Of a DNA stretch of 64,000 bases, positions 34,906-43,603 are shown piece after piece. Source of the DNA: Actinomycetes bacterium (GTDB lineage: Bacteria > Actinomycetota > Actinomycetes > Mycobacteriales > Mycobacteriaceae); the NCBI GenBank assembly GCA_023404955.1, contig JAEXZY010000010.1, positions 1 to 64,000 on the forward strand, in the 5' to 3' direction. Both the position numbers and the translations under genes were made by a program. Below the pieces are notes generated by a model that was not told the DNA's origin, did not search any database, and saw nothing but the letters and a program-made list of their open reading frames with translations. Each line of letters begins with the position of its first letter. The first letter of the stretch is position 1.

Positions 34906-36420
34906 CGGTTCGGCTTGATCAGCCACAGCGCCAGGACAATCGCGATGATCGGCCCGGCGGCCATGATGAGGCTCAGCGTGTGAATGGCGTCGATCGCGTT
35001 GGACGGCGCCTGGTCGACGATCAGGCGGGCCTGGTCGGGATTGACCAAGCGTTGCGCCGGTGTGGCCGCCGTGTGAGGTGACCAGGGCTTCGCGGGTCTC
35101 GGCGCGGGTGACGCCGTCTTTGGACAGGTCGTGGGCGCTGTCGGTGAGGAACAGGTTGATGCCGACGAGCGCGAAAAGCGCAGGGCCGAGGGAGTATCCG
35201 CCCTCGTTGACCGCGCTCTTGACGGCGGACACGGCGCCGCCGAGGTCAGCGGGCGCGCTGTTCATCATGATCATTGCCTGAGGGGTGGTGACCAGTGCGC
35301 CGCCGACGACCATGAACGCCGCGGTGACGAACACGGTGACGCGGGAGGTGCCGAGGGTGTAGCTGTGGAGCACCACCAGGCCGGCGAGCATCAGGACCAG
35401 GCCGGTGATCATGACGGTGCGGGCGCCGAACCTGTTCGCCACGGGTCCGGCGGAGAGGGCGGCGAGCGCGGCCATGGCGGTGGCAGGCATGAGGAGATAC
35501 CCGAATAGCTCGTGGGATTCCTTGCGGATGGTGACGAGGTAGAAGGCCAGCAGAATCATCGAGCCGCCGAGCACGATGTTGAACACGACGCCGGCGGCGA
35601 CGGCGGCATTGAAGCGGCTAGAGCGGAAGACGCGCATGTCGAGGGCGGGGTGGTCGGTGCTGCGCTCGCGCACGACCAAGGCGACGCCGGCAGCGAGTCC
35701 GGCGGCGATGCAGGTCAGGCCGATGGCGTCGATGCCGGTTTCGATGCGGGACATGCCGTAGATGAAGGAGAGCAGCGCGACGGCGAAGAGCGCCATGCCG
35801 GGGATGTCGAGGCGGCGGTTGCTGCGCACCGTCTCGGGGACGAAGCGCCAGGTGATGAGCAGGCCGACGGCGGCGATGACGGGGACGAGTAAAAAGGTTG
35901 CGCGCCAACCGATGGCGTGGGCGAGGGTGCCGCCGATTGCGGGCATGGGGGTGGAGACGGCGTAGCCGACGCCGAAGTAGGCGGCGATGGCGGCGGCGCG
36001 GCGTTCGGGGGAGAAGACGGCGTTGGTGAGGGCGAGGGAGAGCCCGATGAGAAAGGCCAACGCGATGCCGACGCCGGCGCGGGCGATGATGAGGACGGCG
36101 GCGACGGGGGCGGCGGCGGCGAGGAGGCTGAAGGCGGCGGCGCCGGCGAGGCCGACCATGTAGAGGCGGCGCATGCCGTAGAGGTCGCCGAGGGCGCCGG
36201 CGGAGAGGACCGCGGCGGCCATGGTGAGGGTGGCGAGGCTGGCGATGAAGGTGGCGGTGCTGCCGGTGATGCCGAGCCCGGCGGAGACGACCTGCAGGTT
36301 GGCCGACAGGGTGGTGGGGTCGCCGATGGAGACGGCGTAGCCGAGGCCCATCGCGAGCACGGTCATCACGGCGGCGATGCCGGAGACGTGGTGCTGCTCG
36401 GTGGCTGTTTCGGATTGCAC
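34902..36420 (-). pseudogene. DHA2-family MFS transporter with a C-terminal frameshift near 35065
   Basis: GTG 36420 begins a 14-span drug:H+ antiporter-2 type carrier: GALGDLYGMRRLYM (motif A), RAGVGIALAFLIG, NAVFSPERRAAAIA and GGTLAHAIGWRATFL. The frame is clean up to TREALVTSHGG, then turns into Arg/Pro-rich nonsense. The neighbouring frame at 35065-34902 supplies the missing end: ATPAQRLVNPDQARLI, DAIHTLSLIMAAG, then AIVLALWLIKPNR and a TAA at 34902. One base lost around 35060-35075 (GGCGGCC run) explains it. As read, the last membrane span is lost and replaced by an 80-residue basic tail running antisense through galK. Either a sequencing slip or recent decay. Confidence 0.75.
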
Positions 36421-36783
36421 GCGGAGATGGTAGGGCGTCGGAGTTGGCTGGATAGGGAGATTAGGCCACATGCTGACGAGTCAGAACTAATTGCCTTAGT
36501 CGGGAGGCGTGCGTAGGCCGATTTGTTGCATCGACGAAACGCTTCTGCTTAGTAGTGGGGGTCTGCGCATTCTTCTTACTGCCTGTACGCCGACGTGGTG
36601 TGCTTGTCGTTGGTGGTTCATCATCGAGACGCTCGAACGTCGGGAGGACATGCGCAGTCCGTTGCAATGGTGCTGAAGCAGGCAGAAGCCGTGGTCACGG
36701 TGGACGGTTGGCTTGCCTTGCGTACTAATCGTCCGGCATGAATGGCCTGTCGAATCGACGGCAAGTAAGGGACGCGGGCTGAA
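36421..36783. other. Intergenic region between the transporter and the HNH gene
   Basis: About 360 bases with visibly more A/T than the flanks and no gene I can support. A 68-codon leftward frame (36461-36667) is basic and Thr-rich without any recognisable motif or ribosome site. It marks the left edge of a stretch (to about 40 kb) with foreign-looking composition. Confidence 0.5.
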
Positions 36784-37680
36784 GTGTCGCTGGAACGGCG
36801 GTTAACGACGAATCAGTTTTCGAAGCTGGTGGTCACCCCTATGACCGACTCCTCTGTCACCCGCTCCATGAAACAAATATCGCTGCGGGCGGCTGCCTAT
36901 GACCACCAGTGGGTCCGCGTGTGCACCGAAGAGGTCGCGCGTTTAAGACAGCCTCGCACAGGCGCATCGCCTACGATCCAGCCTGTGATTGTGCCGGGTG
37001 AAGTCATTTCTTACCTGGAGATGTGCCGCGAGGAGGGCATCAACCTACAGCGCGGCATGAACTTCGGCACTAACGGCCGAACCACAATTATCTTGATGAG
37101 CCGCCGGCCCGGCGCACCCTATGACGACCGCGTCGAAGAAGACGGTCGTGTCCTCATTTACGAGGGTCACGACGCGCCACAAACACGGGGCGGTCCGGAC
37201 CCGAAGACGTTAGACCAGCCTGAGCAGAGTCCGGGGGGCACTCTTACCCAGAACGGGCTGTTCCTTCAGGCTGCCTCGCAACACCGGGAACTAAGAGCTT
37301 CGGCGGAACGGGTGCGGGTGTATGAAAAAATGCGTACCGGAATCTGGACGTTCAACGGCATATTCAAACTCGTCGATGGCTGGCAAGAAGAATCAAACGG
37401 GCGATTAGTGTTCAAGTTCCGGCTCGAGGTGGACTCTGACGCCACGCCGAACGTCGACTCGCGCGAGCCGCGCCTGGAGCAGAACAGGCTTATCCCCACG
37501 GAAGTGAAGCTCGCCGTTTGGAAGCGCGATCAGGGCAGATGTATCAGCTGCGGAAGTGCCGACAACCTCCACTTCGACCACATCATCCCTTACTCGCGCG
37601 GCGGATCATCACTAGTGTCGGACAACATCCAACTGATGTGCGCCCGCCACAACCTAGCCAAGCACGACAAGATCCAGTGA
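36784..37680 (+). CDS. SRA/YDG-like domain plus HNH endonuclease
   Basis: A 298-residue putative nuclease. Residues about 70-215 look like an SRA/YDG-type base-reading domain: FGTNGRTTIILMSRRPGAPY, GRVLIYEGHDAP, a GTLTQNGLFLQAA stretch and RVYEKMRTGIWTFNGIFKLVDGW, the equivalent of the YDG signature. The C-terminus is an HNH site with a zinc cluster: Cys253/Cys256, catalytic Asp265-His266, Asn281, Cys286 and His289. SRA-HNH proteins are known modification-dependent restriction enzymes cutting methylated or hydroxymethylated DNA. GTG 36784 is the longest start; ATG 36841 is an alternative. No methylase is adjacent, which fits a modification-dependent enzyme. Function is inferred. Confidence 0.72.
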   Translation: MSLERRLTTNQFSKLVVTPMTDSSVTRSMKQISLRAAAYDHQWVRVCTEEVARLRQPRTGASPTIQPVIVPGEVISYLEMCREEGINLQRGMNFGTNGRTTIILMSRRPGAPYDDRVEEDGRVLIYEGHDAPQTRGGPDPKTLDQPEQSPGGTLTQNGLFLQAASQHRELRASAERVRVYEKMRTGIWTFNGIFKLVDGWQEESNGRLVFKFRLEVDSDATPNVDSREPRLEQNRLIPTEVKLAVWKRDQGRCISCGSADNLHFDHIIPYSRGGSSLVSDNIQLMCARHNLAKHDKIQ

Positions 37681-37842
37681 TTGACTGTGCGCTACTCTGT
37701 AGTGTCACCGCGGAAGGGACAAGCCCGCGATCTAGGTACCTCAGCGGGCCGCAGTCCTTATCCCGTGGCGGGCGCCGACAGGCTCTACCACCGATTTAGC
37801 GCCCACATAGCGGATCGCTTCGTCGTGCATTCGGTTGTTTTG

Positions 37843-38922
37843 TCAGGGCCACTGCGATGGAAAAGTAATGTCGAGTCGCACCGTCCGTTTGTACCCTGCC
37901 CACGTCGGCACGCCCGTTGGTTGTCCGCGGTAGATTCCTCGGGCCGCGGCGATGACCCGTTCGTGCTGCGTCGGCCATTGAAGCTCAGAGGCGATGTGTT
38001 CAAGCGTGTTTCGATCGCGACGCAATACCCGGCGGAAGATAGCCACAGCGGGCAGTGCGCTGCTCTTATCGGTGTTGCATCGCGCACAGGCGAGCACCAG
38101 ATTGGCCAGGCCGTCGATCCCGACGAGCGACCAGGGCAGCACATGGTCGATCGGATTGTTCTTCGGGAGATGAGTTTCGCAGTAGAAGCAGTGCGGTCCG
38201 AAGGCGTCCTTGAACGGCTCCCGGATTGCCGTCAACGCTAGGCGGTCGCGCCCGAACAGATGTCCGGCCACGTCGGGAATTCCAGCGTCGACGAATCGAT
38301 TCATGCGCCGGACGTCGTCAACCCACATGATCTCCAGCGCCGGTTTGAGCAGTCCGGCCAGACGCGCTAGCCCGGAGGCGATGCCCGGCTTCAAAACGAT
38401 GGAGTCGTCGTGTGTCCGCAGGATCTTGCGAGACACGTTCTCGCCGAGGAACGAGTCGTCGTAGAGGAACGGGTCACTTGCGGCGGTACCCGGAAGCTTC
38501 TGTAATCGCGGTAGCGGTTGTTTGGCCAGCGCGATGACCACCGCGTCGATCGCATCCGCGTAGGCATCGGGCGCCCGCATCATCGCCACCTCCAGCGAGA
38601 GCCCGCTGTTTCCGATTCCGGCGGCTGCCCGCAGGCGCTTCGTTGCGTCGGTGATGCGGGCTCTGTTCCCCGTTCGGCGCTGAACCAATTCCTGCCCTTC
38701 GAACGGGCGGACCTGGCGCCAGTACAGATCGATCACGCGGTGCGCGAGGTCGGCAATCGATACTTGCAGCGTGTCATCGCGCCGGTCTGGGAGGTTCTCT
38801 ACGCAATGCTCGATCAGTGCCATCAGTAGGGCCAGTTTGTAGGTGGCGTCGCGCGCACCTGTTTCGAGAATCGCGACCACCCGCTGCCCGAGCACCAGCG
38901 GATCGCTCACCGCTTCGTCCAT
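37843..38922 (-). CDS. HNH endonuclease-domain protein
   Basis: A 359-residue protein from ATG 38922. The long N-terminal region (1-255) is helical with no catalytic motif I recognise; it begins with LVLGQRVVAILETGARDATYKLALLMALI, written here as an approximate helix pair. The HNH motif is near residues 260-300: CFYCETHLPKNNPIDHVLPW, then NLVLACARCNTDKSS, with both zinc CxxC pairs and the Asp-His pair. It is convergent with the SRA/HNH gene and divergent from the small gene at 39002. This layout is common for free-standing HNH proteins of defence islands; the target is unknown. Confidence 0.72.
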   Translation of the reverse strand: MDEAVSDPLVLGQRVVAILETGARDATYKLALLMALIEHCVENLPDRRDDTLQVSIADLAHRVIDLYWRQVRPFEGQELVQRRTGNRARITDATKRLRAAAGIGNSGLSLEVAMMRAPDAYADAIDAVVIALAKQPLPRLQKLPGTAASDPFLYDDSFLGENVSRKILRTHDDSIVLKPGIASGLARLAGLLKPALEIMWVDDVRRMNRFVDAGIPDVAGHLFGRDRLALTAIREPFKDAFGPHCFYCETHLPKNNPIDHVLPWSLVGIDGLANLVLACARCNTDKSSALPAVAIFRRVLRRDRNTLEHIASELQWPTQHERVIAAARGIYRGQPTGVPTWAGYKRTVRLDITFPSQWP

Positions 38923-39001
38923 CGCGTATCCCCCGTTGCCGTCTGACCTCCACATTGCACTACTCGCAGCTCGGAGATTCTGGAGGTCTAGCGTTATCAG
39001 C

Positions 39002-39358
39002 ATGGGGTTGTTCAGCCACGAAGAAGTTCGGGACCCGGCCGACGACGGCAGTCGTGGCGGTATTCAAGGGGTCCGAGCTGCTGACGTGGACGCGTTCGGC
39101 GTAGATGGTCCGGTGGTCGTCGGTCCAGGCCCGGCGCCTGAAGACGGTTCGTGTGGCCAGTACGCGGTGCAGTTTCACGTGACGACATCAATGCTCGTCG
39201 GATTAAAACGCATTGCTGATAGGCAGGGAGTCACAGTGCCGGAAGTGTGCCGCCAGGTAATCGGTGTCTTCGTGGCCCAGCAGGAGGGCGACTTGTCTGC
39301 GTTGATCACTGCTGAGACCGAGGCCGACGGTTACCGGCCGAGCTTGGGGCAGGCGTAG
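39002..39358 (+). CDS. Hypothetical small protein
   Basis: A 118-residue protein from ATG 39002. The N-terminal 50 residues are Gly/Asp-rich and probably disordered; the C-terminal part (QYAVQFHVTTSMLVGLKRIADRQG, then VPEVCRQVIGVFVAQQ) looks like a ribbon-helix-helix or small helical domain. Divergent from the HNH gene with an 80-base gap. I do not recognise a family. Confidence 0.45.
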   Translation: MGLFSHEEVRDPADDGSRGGIQGVRAADVDAFGVDGPVVVGPGPAPEDGSCGQYAVQFHVTTSMLVGLKRIADRQGVTVPEVCRQVIGVFVAQQEGDLSALITAETEADGYRPSLGQA

Positions 39359-39517
39359 TCGCGCCCGAAGGGCCGCGCCTGGGTTAGCGCTCCGCGACCA
39401 CGTGAGCGAGTGTTTCGAAGCATCGACGAGCCCACCATCGCTGGATAACTCTTCCGGGAGCCGGTGGAGCCAAGCGATCAGTGTTGGTTCTGTACTCGGA
39501 ACATTCCGACAGCAGCG

Positions 39518-39708
39518 TCACGGCCACACGGAAGCCTCGTCGAATGCATCAAAGTAGTAGCGGTCTATCACGTTCTCGATTGCTTCCGGCCAGCGGACGA
39601 ACCTTGCTCGGCAGTCACGTCTCCGATTTCGAACAATCCTTGCTCGACCACGTCGCGAATCAGCTCCATGGCGGCTCGTCGGATCTGAAACGTCGGAGAT
39701 GCCGTCAT
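39518..39708 (-). pseudogene. Small acidic orphan gene with a one-base frame break near 39610
   Basis: ATG 39708 opens a frame reading MTASPTFQIRRAAMELIRD and on to GLFEIGDVTAEQG, then stops at 39568. The next frame continues plausibly with FVRWPEAIENVIDRYYFDAF and ends at 39518. Loss of one G in the codon region around 39610 would explain it; the restored protein would be 63 residues, acidic and helical. It lies downstream of the toxin locus on the same strand and has the size and charge of an immunity protein, but I recognise no family. Confidence 0.45.
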
Positions 39709-39909
39709 GTCACGAGCCACTTCCCGGTGTACGTGTCAAGCGCCCCCCGGTCGCAACGACCTTGCAGCAACACACTTTCACGCGGGCTCAAGTCGAAGTC
39801 AGACTGCTCTCGTCGGGTTGGCGGAGAGGAAGAGCCCTTTGCCGCCGACGGTGGCAGTCCTCGACGTATGGAGTAAACGACTTCTCGATCCGCATCGACC
39901 GACTACTAC

Positions 39910-40365
39910 TCATTGCCGCGGTGGCGTGAAGCGCCCCGGCGAATGGATGGGAACCGGCGGTAGCGACAGCGCCGTCTCGACTTGCCGCGTGACCAATGCT
40001 TGAAGTTCGGTTTTGTTGGCTGGCAAGCCGGGTGCTGGGCCCGGCTCCTCCAGGAGTACGACCGGATTCTCGAGTCCATCTACTTGAATGAACCCGACTG
40101 GCAGAAGCAGTGTCCCTGGCAGCAGAACAGTTTCCATCTCATCGGGATGGCGAGACAAGGGCCCTATGTATCGTCCGCTGGTGGTGGCAATTGCAGCCAC
40201 TCGCTCAGAGGTGAAGTTTTCGGTAGCCACTCGCGGGTTGACTGAGGTAGGCAGCAACCCGGCAAGCGTGAGTGCACTGCTTGGCGGTGCGCCGGTCATA
40301 CCTCGGTATGTGACGCCCGCGAGTGCCGGTAGACGAGACATTTGCTCAACGAGATCGGCGCTCAT
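39910..40365 (-). CDS. Free-standing ADP-ribosyltransferase-like small protein
   Basis: A 151-residue protein without signal peptide, whose ATG 40365 overlaps the preceding stop by 4 bases. Residues 12-90 carry the hallmark order of R-S-E ADP-ribosyltransferases in miniature: VTYRG (Arg21), PTSVNPRVATENF in the STS position (Thr40-Ser41, not a full STS) and HPDEMETVLLPGT with the ExE pair Glu76/Glu78. The C-terminal tail is Pro-rich. It is the third gene after the CpnT-like toxin. It could be a second effector, an intracellular ART or a decoy linked to immunity; sequence alone does not decide. Confidence 0.55.
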   Translation of the reverse strand: MSADLVEQMSRLPALAGVTYRGMTGAPPSSALTLAGLLPTSVNPRVATENFTSERVAAIATTSGRYIGPLSRHPDEMETVLLPGTLLLPVGFIQVDGLENPVVLLEEPGPAPGLPANKTELQALVTRQVETALSLPPVPIHSPGRFTPPRQ

Positions 40366-40925
40366 GCCGATGCCTTCCTGATGACGGTGATGGTGCCGGC
40401 AGCGGCACGCCGCAGCACGTCCTCGTTTCGTACCTCGCCATGGATGTTCCATTGCCAGCTGCCGACATATTTCGGCCAGCGATCCTCCATGGCGGGGAAG
40501 CCGATTTGCAGCTCGGGTGAAGCCACAACATCAGGCACCGGCCCCGCCCACTCGTTGATCATCTCGAGTATGACCTCCGGTGAGTTCCCGATGTATATGG
40601 CCGCGTCGTCGCTGGACTGGCCCAGCAGATACGCATCAGGAGGTCCGTCTCCGGGCAAGCTTCTGTTTACCGCAACCCACAACGGGTTTCGCCCCTCGCC
40701 AATCTGGACAGCATCCTTAGCCCACATAAGAGGCTGCTTGAATGCAAGTAGACCCTTACTCAGGTTGGCGAGGGGATCGTCACGGTGCCGCCATAGGGAG
40801 TGCTGCGGAATGCAACCTCCGACATCCCATTTTCTCGCATATGGTCTGGACAGACCCTGGCCAACGCGCATTCGCGCGCGAAGCTGGCTCCTCACAAGGA
40901 ATGCTCGGTCATCAGCAGCTGTCAT
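40362..40925 (-). CDS. Candidate immunity protein of the CpnT-like toxin
   Basis: A 187-residue soluble protein directly after the toxin gene; its ATG 40925 overlaps the toxin stop by 4 bases. It is rich in Trp and has blocks such as GGCIPQHSLWRHRDDPLA, GLLAFKQPLMWA, GEGRNPLWVAVNR, PDAYLLGQSSDDAAIYIG and YVGSWQWNIHGEV. No catalytic motif is seen. In the M. tuberculosis cpnT locus the gene in this position encodes the immunity factor IFT, so position makes this the best immunity candidate here, although its sequence does not look like a known family to me. Confidence 0.5.
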   Translation of the reverse strand: MTAADDRAFLVRSQLRARMRVGQGLSRPYARKWDVGGCIPQHSLWRHRDDPLANLSKGLLAFKQPLMWAKDAVQIGEGRNPLWVAVNRSLPGDGPPDAYLLGQSSDDAAIYIGNSPEVILEMINEWAGPVPDVVASPELQIGFPAMEDRWPKYVGSWQWNIHGEVRNEDVLRRAAAGTITVIRKASA

Positions 40926-43312
40926 GGCCCAACCTGCCTTAACGTTATTCGCAGTATCCCGTCGGAGCCCATCTCCGTAGACAATACTTCGAATTGTGAC
41001 GAACGCGGAAAGAGGATTTCAGATTCGTCGACGTACTGCGAAAGTTGCGCTATATCTACTCCGTTGCGTCCTTGCACAGTGATGACCGAGGGGGTAGTCC
41101 CTTCGCCGGCTCTCATAGCAAAGAGCTCGGCCACCCTCGAATCGAGTGAAGTGCTCAGGAATCCAGGGTCGCGAAAAGCGCTACCGGGCTGCAGATTTGC
41201 GAGAAGGTCATCGGCAGCGTGCAGTCCTCTCCACGTTGTGGACATTACATCGGAGGGATCAGCGCGATACGGGGGTAGCGATGACAGACCCTCGTCGATG
41301 TGGAGGATTCGTGCCTCCAGCGATGTGCGCTGTGCATCCGTCATGTCCGCTATGGATTTGGCATCCAAAACCATTACCTGGTTGTCAGTCAACGGTTCCA
41401 TGTTTCGCAAGTAGGGATTAATCGCCTCGTAATTCTCGGTGGAGTAGTGATAGATCGCGGCAACGCCGTCGGGGGTGATCTGTGGATACGCCTCCGATAC
41501 CCGGTGCGTCCACTCTTCGAATCGTCGGGGATCGATTAAGCCCTCAGGGAGTCTGTACTCGGCGTTGATCGCACTCAAGTCCGGAAGCTGCTCACCAATG
41601 ACGCCGCGATTCGGCGGGGGGTCATCCAAGCCTGTGTGCGGCGGATTGTTCGGATGATCGGGACCATGCGGCGGGCCGAACGGCTCATGATGCTGCGGTG
41701 CTTGCGAGTTTCGTTCACTCGCAGGAGGCGCGTCATGCGCAGTTGGAAGTTCTGAATAAGGTGCACTTCTGTTCTGCATCGGCGTGTCTGCCCCCGGCGC
41801 CTCCACCGGTGCCTTCCCGCCCACAGTCGAGCCAGGCTGCGCCTCCGGCACTTTGATCCCGTCGAGCTTCGAACCGACCTGGCTGGCTTTGGAGCTGATC
41901 CCTTCGGTCGCCGCGGCAGCACGCGTGCCCGCGGTCGTCGCGGCGTCACGGGTGCCCGCGCCTGCGGCGCGTGCCTCGGCTCCTGCCACACGCGCCTCCG
42001 TCGAGGCCGCGCTGGCGGCCGGCGCAACCTCCCCGGCGCCTGGCAGAAACATCGACCCTACCTGCGCAGCGTTGAATCCCAACGCCCGGAACGGGTGGCC
42101 GTTCTCGACGTCCTCCCAGTCGGCCATGCTCTTGGCGGCGTCCAGGCTGCCCTGCGGATCCGAGATCACCTTCTCCGTTAATAGCGCCGGATTCGTCAGC
42201 AACGCAGTCGAATCCGCGAGCCCCTTCCATGTGTCCAACGCACCGCGCGGGTCGTAGGTAAACCGCATGGGGTCGAGTCCCTGCAGACCCTCAGCCGTGA
42301 CTCCGACGAACTTCAGCCCACCCGCCGGCAGGTCGGTCAACGCCTTGAAGTCCTGCGACAGCGCGGTGCCCACGTCTTCGCCGAACACTTCGACGAACTC
42401 CTTGGTGGCCCAGCTCTGCAGCGACGTCGTCGCCGAATCGAGCATGTTCATGCTCTGGCTGAACAGGGTTCGGGAAGCATCGGCCTGCCGCTTCATGTTC
42501 GCCAGCACCCTCTTGATCTCGTCGGCGACCTCCTGGACCTTCTGCCAAGGATTCTCGCCGCTGAAGATGTCACCCAGTGCGTCCAGGACCCCACTGATGC
42601 TCAGCTGGTGAAGCAGTCCTCGGATCGCGTTCTGCGTCGCCTCGACCTGCGCCGCGAACGCATCGACCTGCGCGGCCAATCCCGCTGCCTGCCCGGCAAT
42701 GTCGGCCAGACCACCGCTGATCTGCGCAGCCGCGTCGCCCATGTGTCCGGCTTCGGGGATCTGCTGTCCCGCCAACGCTGTACCCGCAGCCCCGACTGGC
42801 TCGGCGACTGCGCCGATAGAAGCGCCGAACGCTCGCCACGCCGCTGCAGCCGCACGCATCTCTTCGGGGTTGCCGTCGGGCCAGACGTCGCCGACCAATG
42901 ACTCGACGACCGTCCAGAGAAGCGGGGCCACGACGCCGCTGCCCATCGGCGGAGGCATCGATGGAGCGGTGAATGCACCGGGTGCGGACGGCTGAGGAAC
43001 CGGTGTCTCGCCGCCGCCCACCGTGGACGCGGCGTTCGCGCGTCCGTAGTTGAACGCCGACATCTGCACACCGAAACCGACCTTGCGACAGGCGTTTACC
43101 GTTGACCCCGCTGCTTCGAGCAGGGACTTGCCTGCCTGTGTGTAGCTCTGCCCGAACAGGAGGCCGGCAGCGTCATGCCCGAACAGCGCCCCCGCTCCCG
43201 ACAGCGCCGTCGACAAGGTGTGCACCGCGGCGGCGACAGTGACGCCGTCAGTCGCGACAGCCGCACCCATCCCGGCGAGGGCGACGGGGTCGACGGTGAT
43301 CGGAGCCGTCAA
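40922..43312 (-). CDS. CpnT-like ESX-secreted toxin with C-terminal ADP-ribosyltransferase domain
   Basis: A 796-residue polymorphic toxin. Residues 1-about 440 follow the N-terminal channel/export domain of M. tuberculosis CpnT: VDPVALAGMGAAV, GQSYTQAGKSLLEA, MSAFNYGRANA, VWPDGNPEEMRAAAAAWRAFG and QQIPEAG. A low-complexity Ala, then Pro/His-rich linker spans about 440-570. The toxin domain (about 615-796) is of the ADPrib_exo_Tox type: HYSTENYEAINPYLRN, Arg695 (TTWRGL), STS at 720-722 (GFLSTSLD) and ExE at Glu763/Glu765 (DESEILFPRSSQF). This R-S-E set predicts NAD+-dependent mono-ADP-ribosylation, probably of arginine, unlike the NADase TNT of CpnT. Preceded by two WXG100 genes, followed by a candidate immunity gene. 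Catalysis and target are inferred. Confidence 0.82.
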   Translation of the reverse strand: MTAPITVDPVALAGMGAAVATDGVTVAAAVHTLSTALSGAGALFGHDAAGLLFGQSYTQAGKSLLEAAGSTVNACRKVGFGVQMSAFNYGRANAASTVGGGETPVPQPSAPGAFTAPSMPPPMGSGVVAPLLWTVVESLVGDVWPDGNPEEMRAAAAAWRAFGASIGAVAEPVGAAGTALAGQQIPEAGHMGDAAAQISGGLADIAGQAAGLAAQVDAFAAQVEATQNAIRGLLHQLSISGVLDALGDIFSGENPWQKVQEVADEIKRVLANMKRQADASRTLFSQSMNMLDSATTSLQSWATKEFVEVFGEDVGTALSQDFKALTDLPAGGLKFVGVTAEGLQGLDPMRFTYDPRGALDTWKGLADSTALLTNPALLTEKVISDPQGSLDAAKSMADWEDVENGHPFRALGFNAAQVGSMFLPGAGEVAPAASAASTEARVAGAEARAAGAGTRDAATTAGTRAAAATEGISSKASQVGSKLDGIKVPEAQPGSTVGGKAPVEAPGADTPMQNRSAPYSELPTAHDAPPASERNSQAPQHHEPFGPPHGPDHPNNPPHTGLDDPPPNRGVIGEQLPDLSAINAEYRLPEGLIDPRRFEEWTHRVSEAYPQITPDGVAAIYHYSTENYEAINPYLRNMEPLTDNQVMVLDAKSIADMTDAQRTSLEARILHIDEGLSSLPPYRADPSDVMSTTWRGLHAADDLLANLQPGSAFRDPGFLSTSLDSRVAELFAMRAGEGTTPSVITVQGRNGVDIAQLSQYVDESEILFPRSSQFEVLSTEMGSDGILRITLRQVGP

Positions 43313-43315
43313 CCG

Positions 43316-43603
43316 TCACCCCCACATACGCAGATTCGTTCGGGCAGCAGCGGAGTAGTTCTCGTGCGCACCCTCGGTGATCGCGCGCAGACGTGCCAGC
43401 GCCTCGCGCATCTCGCGGGCACCCTCGTCCCAGCGGGCCTGCGCAGCACGCTCCGCCTCACCGGCATCGCCCTGCCACGACGTGCCAAGCCGCGCGACGT
43501 TGCTCGCCACCTGCGCCAGATGCTTGTCGAGTTCGGTGTCGAACGCCGACATGCGATCAACTGCGGCCAGTAACGCGGCGGGGTCGACGCTGAAGGCGCT
43601 CAT
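43316..43603 (-). CDS. WXG100 protein, EsxE-like
   Basis: A 95-residue helical-hairpin protein with the WXG turn at Trp43-Gln-Gly45 (TSWQGDAG). It starts at ATG 43603, sharing one base with the upstream stop (TGATG), and ends 3 bases before the toxin start. It lacks the YxxxD/E export signal, as expected for one member of an Esx heterodimer. Position corresponds to esxE in the esxF-esxE-cpnT order. It should dimerise with the upstream protein and take part in exporting or presenting the toxin. Confidence 0.8.
   Translation of the reverse strand: MSAFSVDPAALLAAVDRMSAFDTELDKHLAQVASNVARLGTSWQGDAGEAERAAQARWDEGAREMREALARLRAITEGAHENYSAAARTNLRMWG

Noticed and set aside
36000..36300. GGCGGCG-rich stretch that looks like a repeat array
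   Set aside because: It follows codon periodicity of an Ala/Gly/Leu-rich membrane protein (GCC-rich on the minus strand), not a unit repeat.
36461..36667. Leftward 68-codon frame in the gap before the HNH gene
   Set aside because: Basic, Thr-rich, without recognisable motif or ribosome site.
39481..39876. Rightward frame opposite the small orphan gene
   Set aside because: Ser/Arg-rich with no structure; the leftward reading gives a more protein-like sequence.
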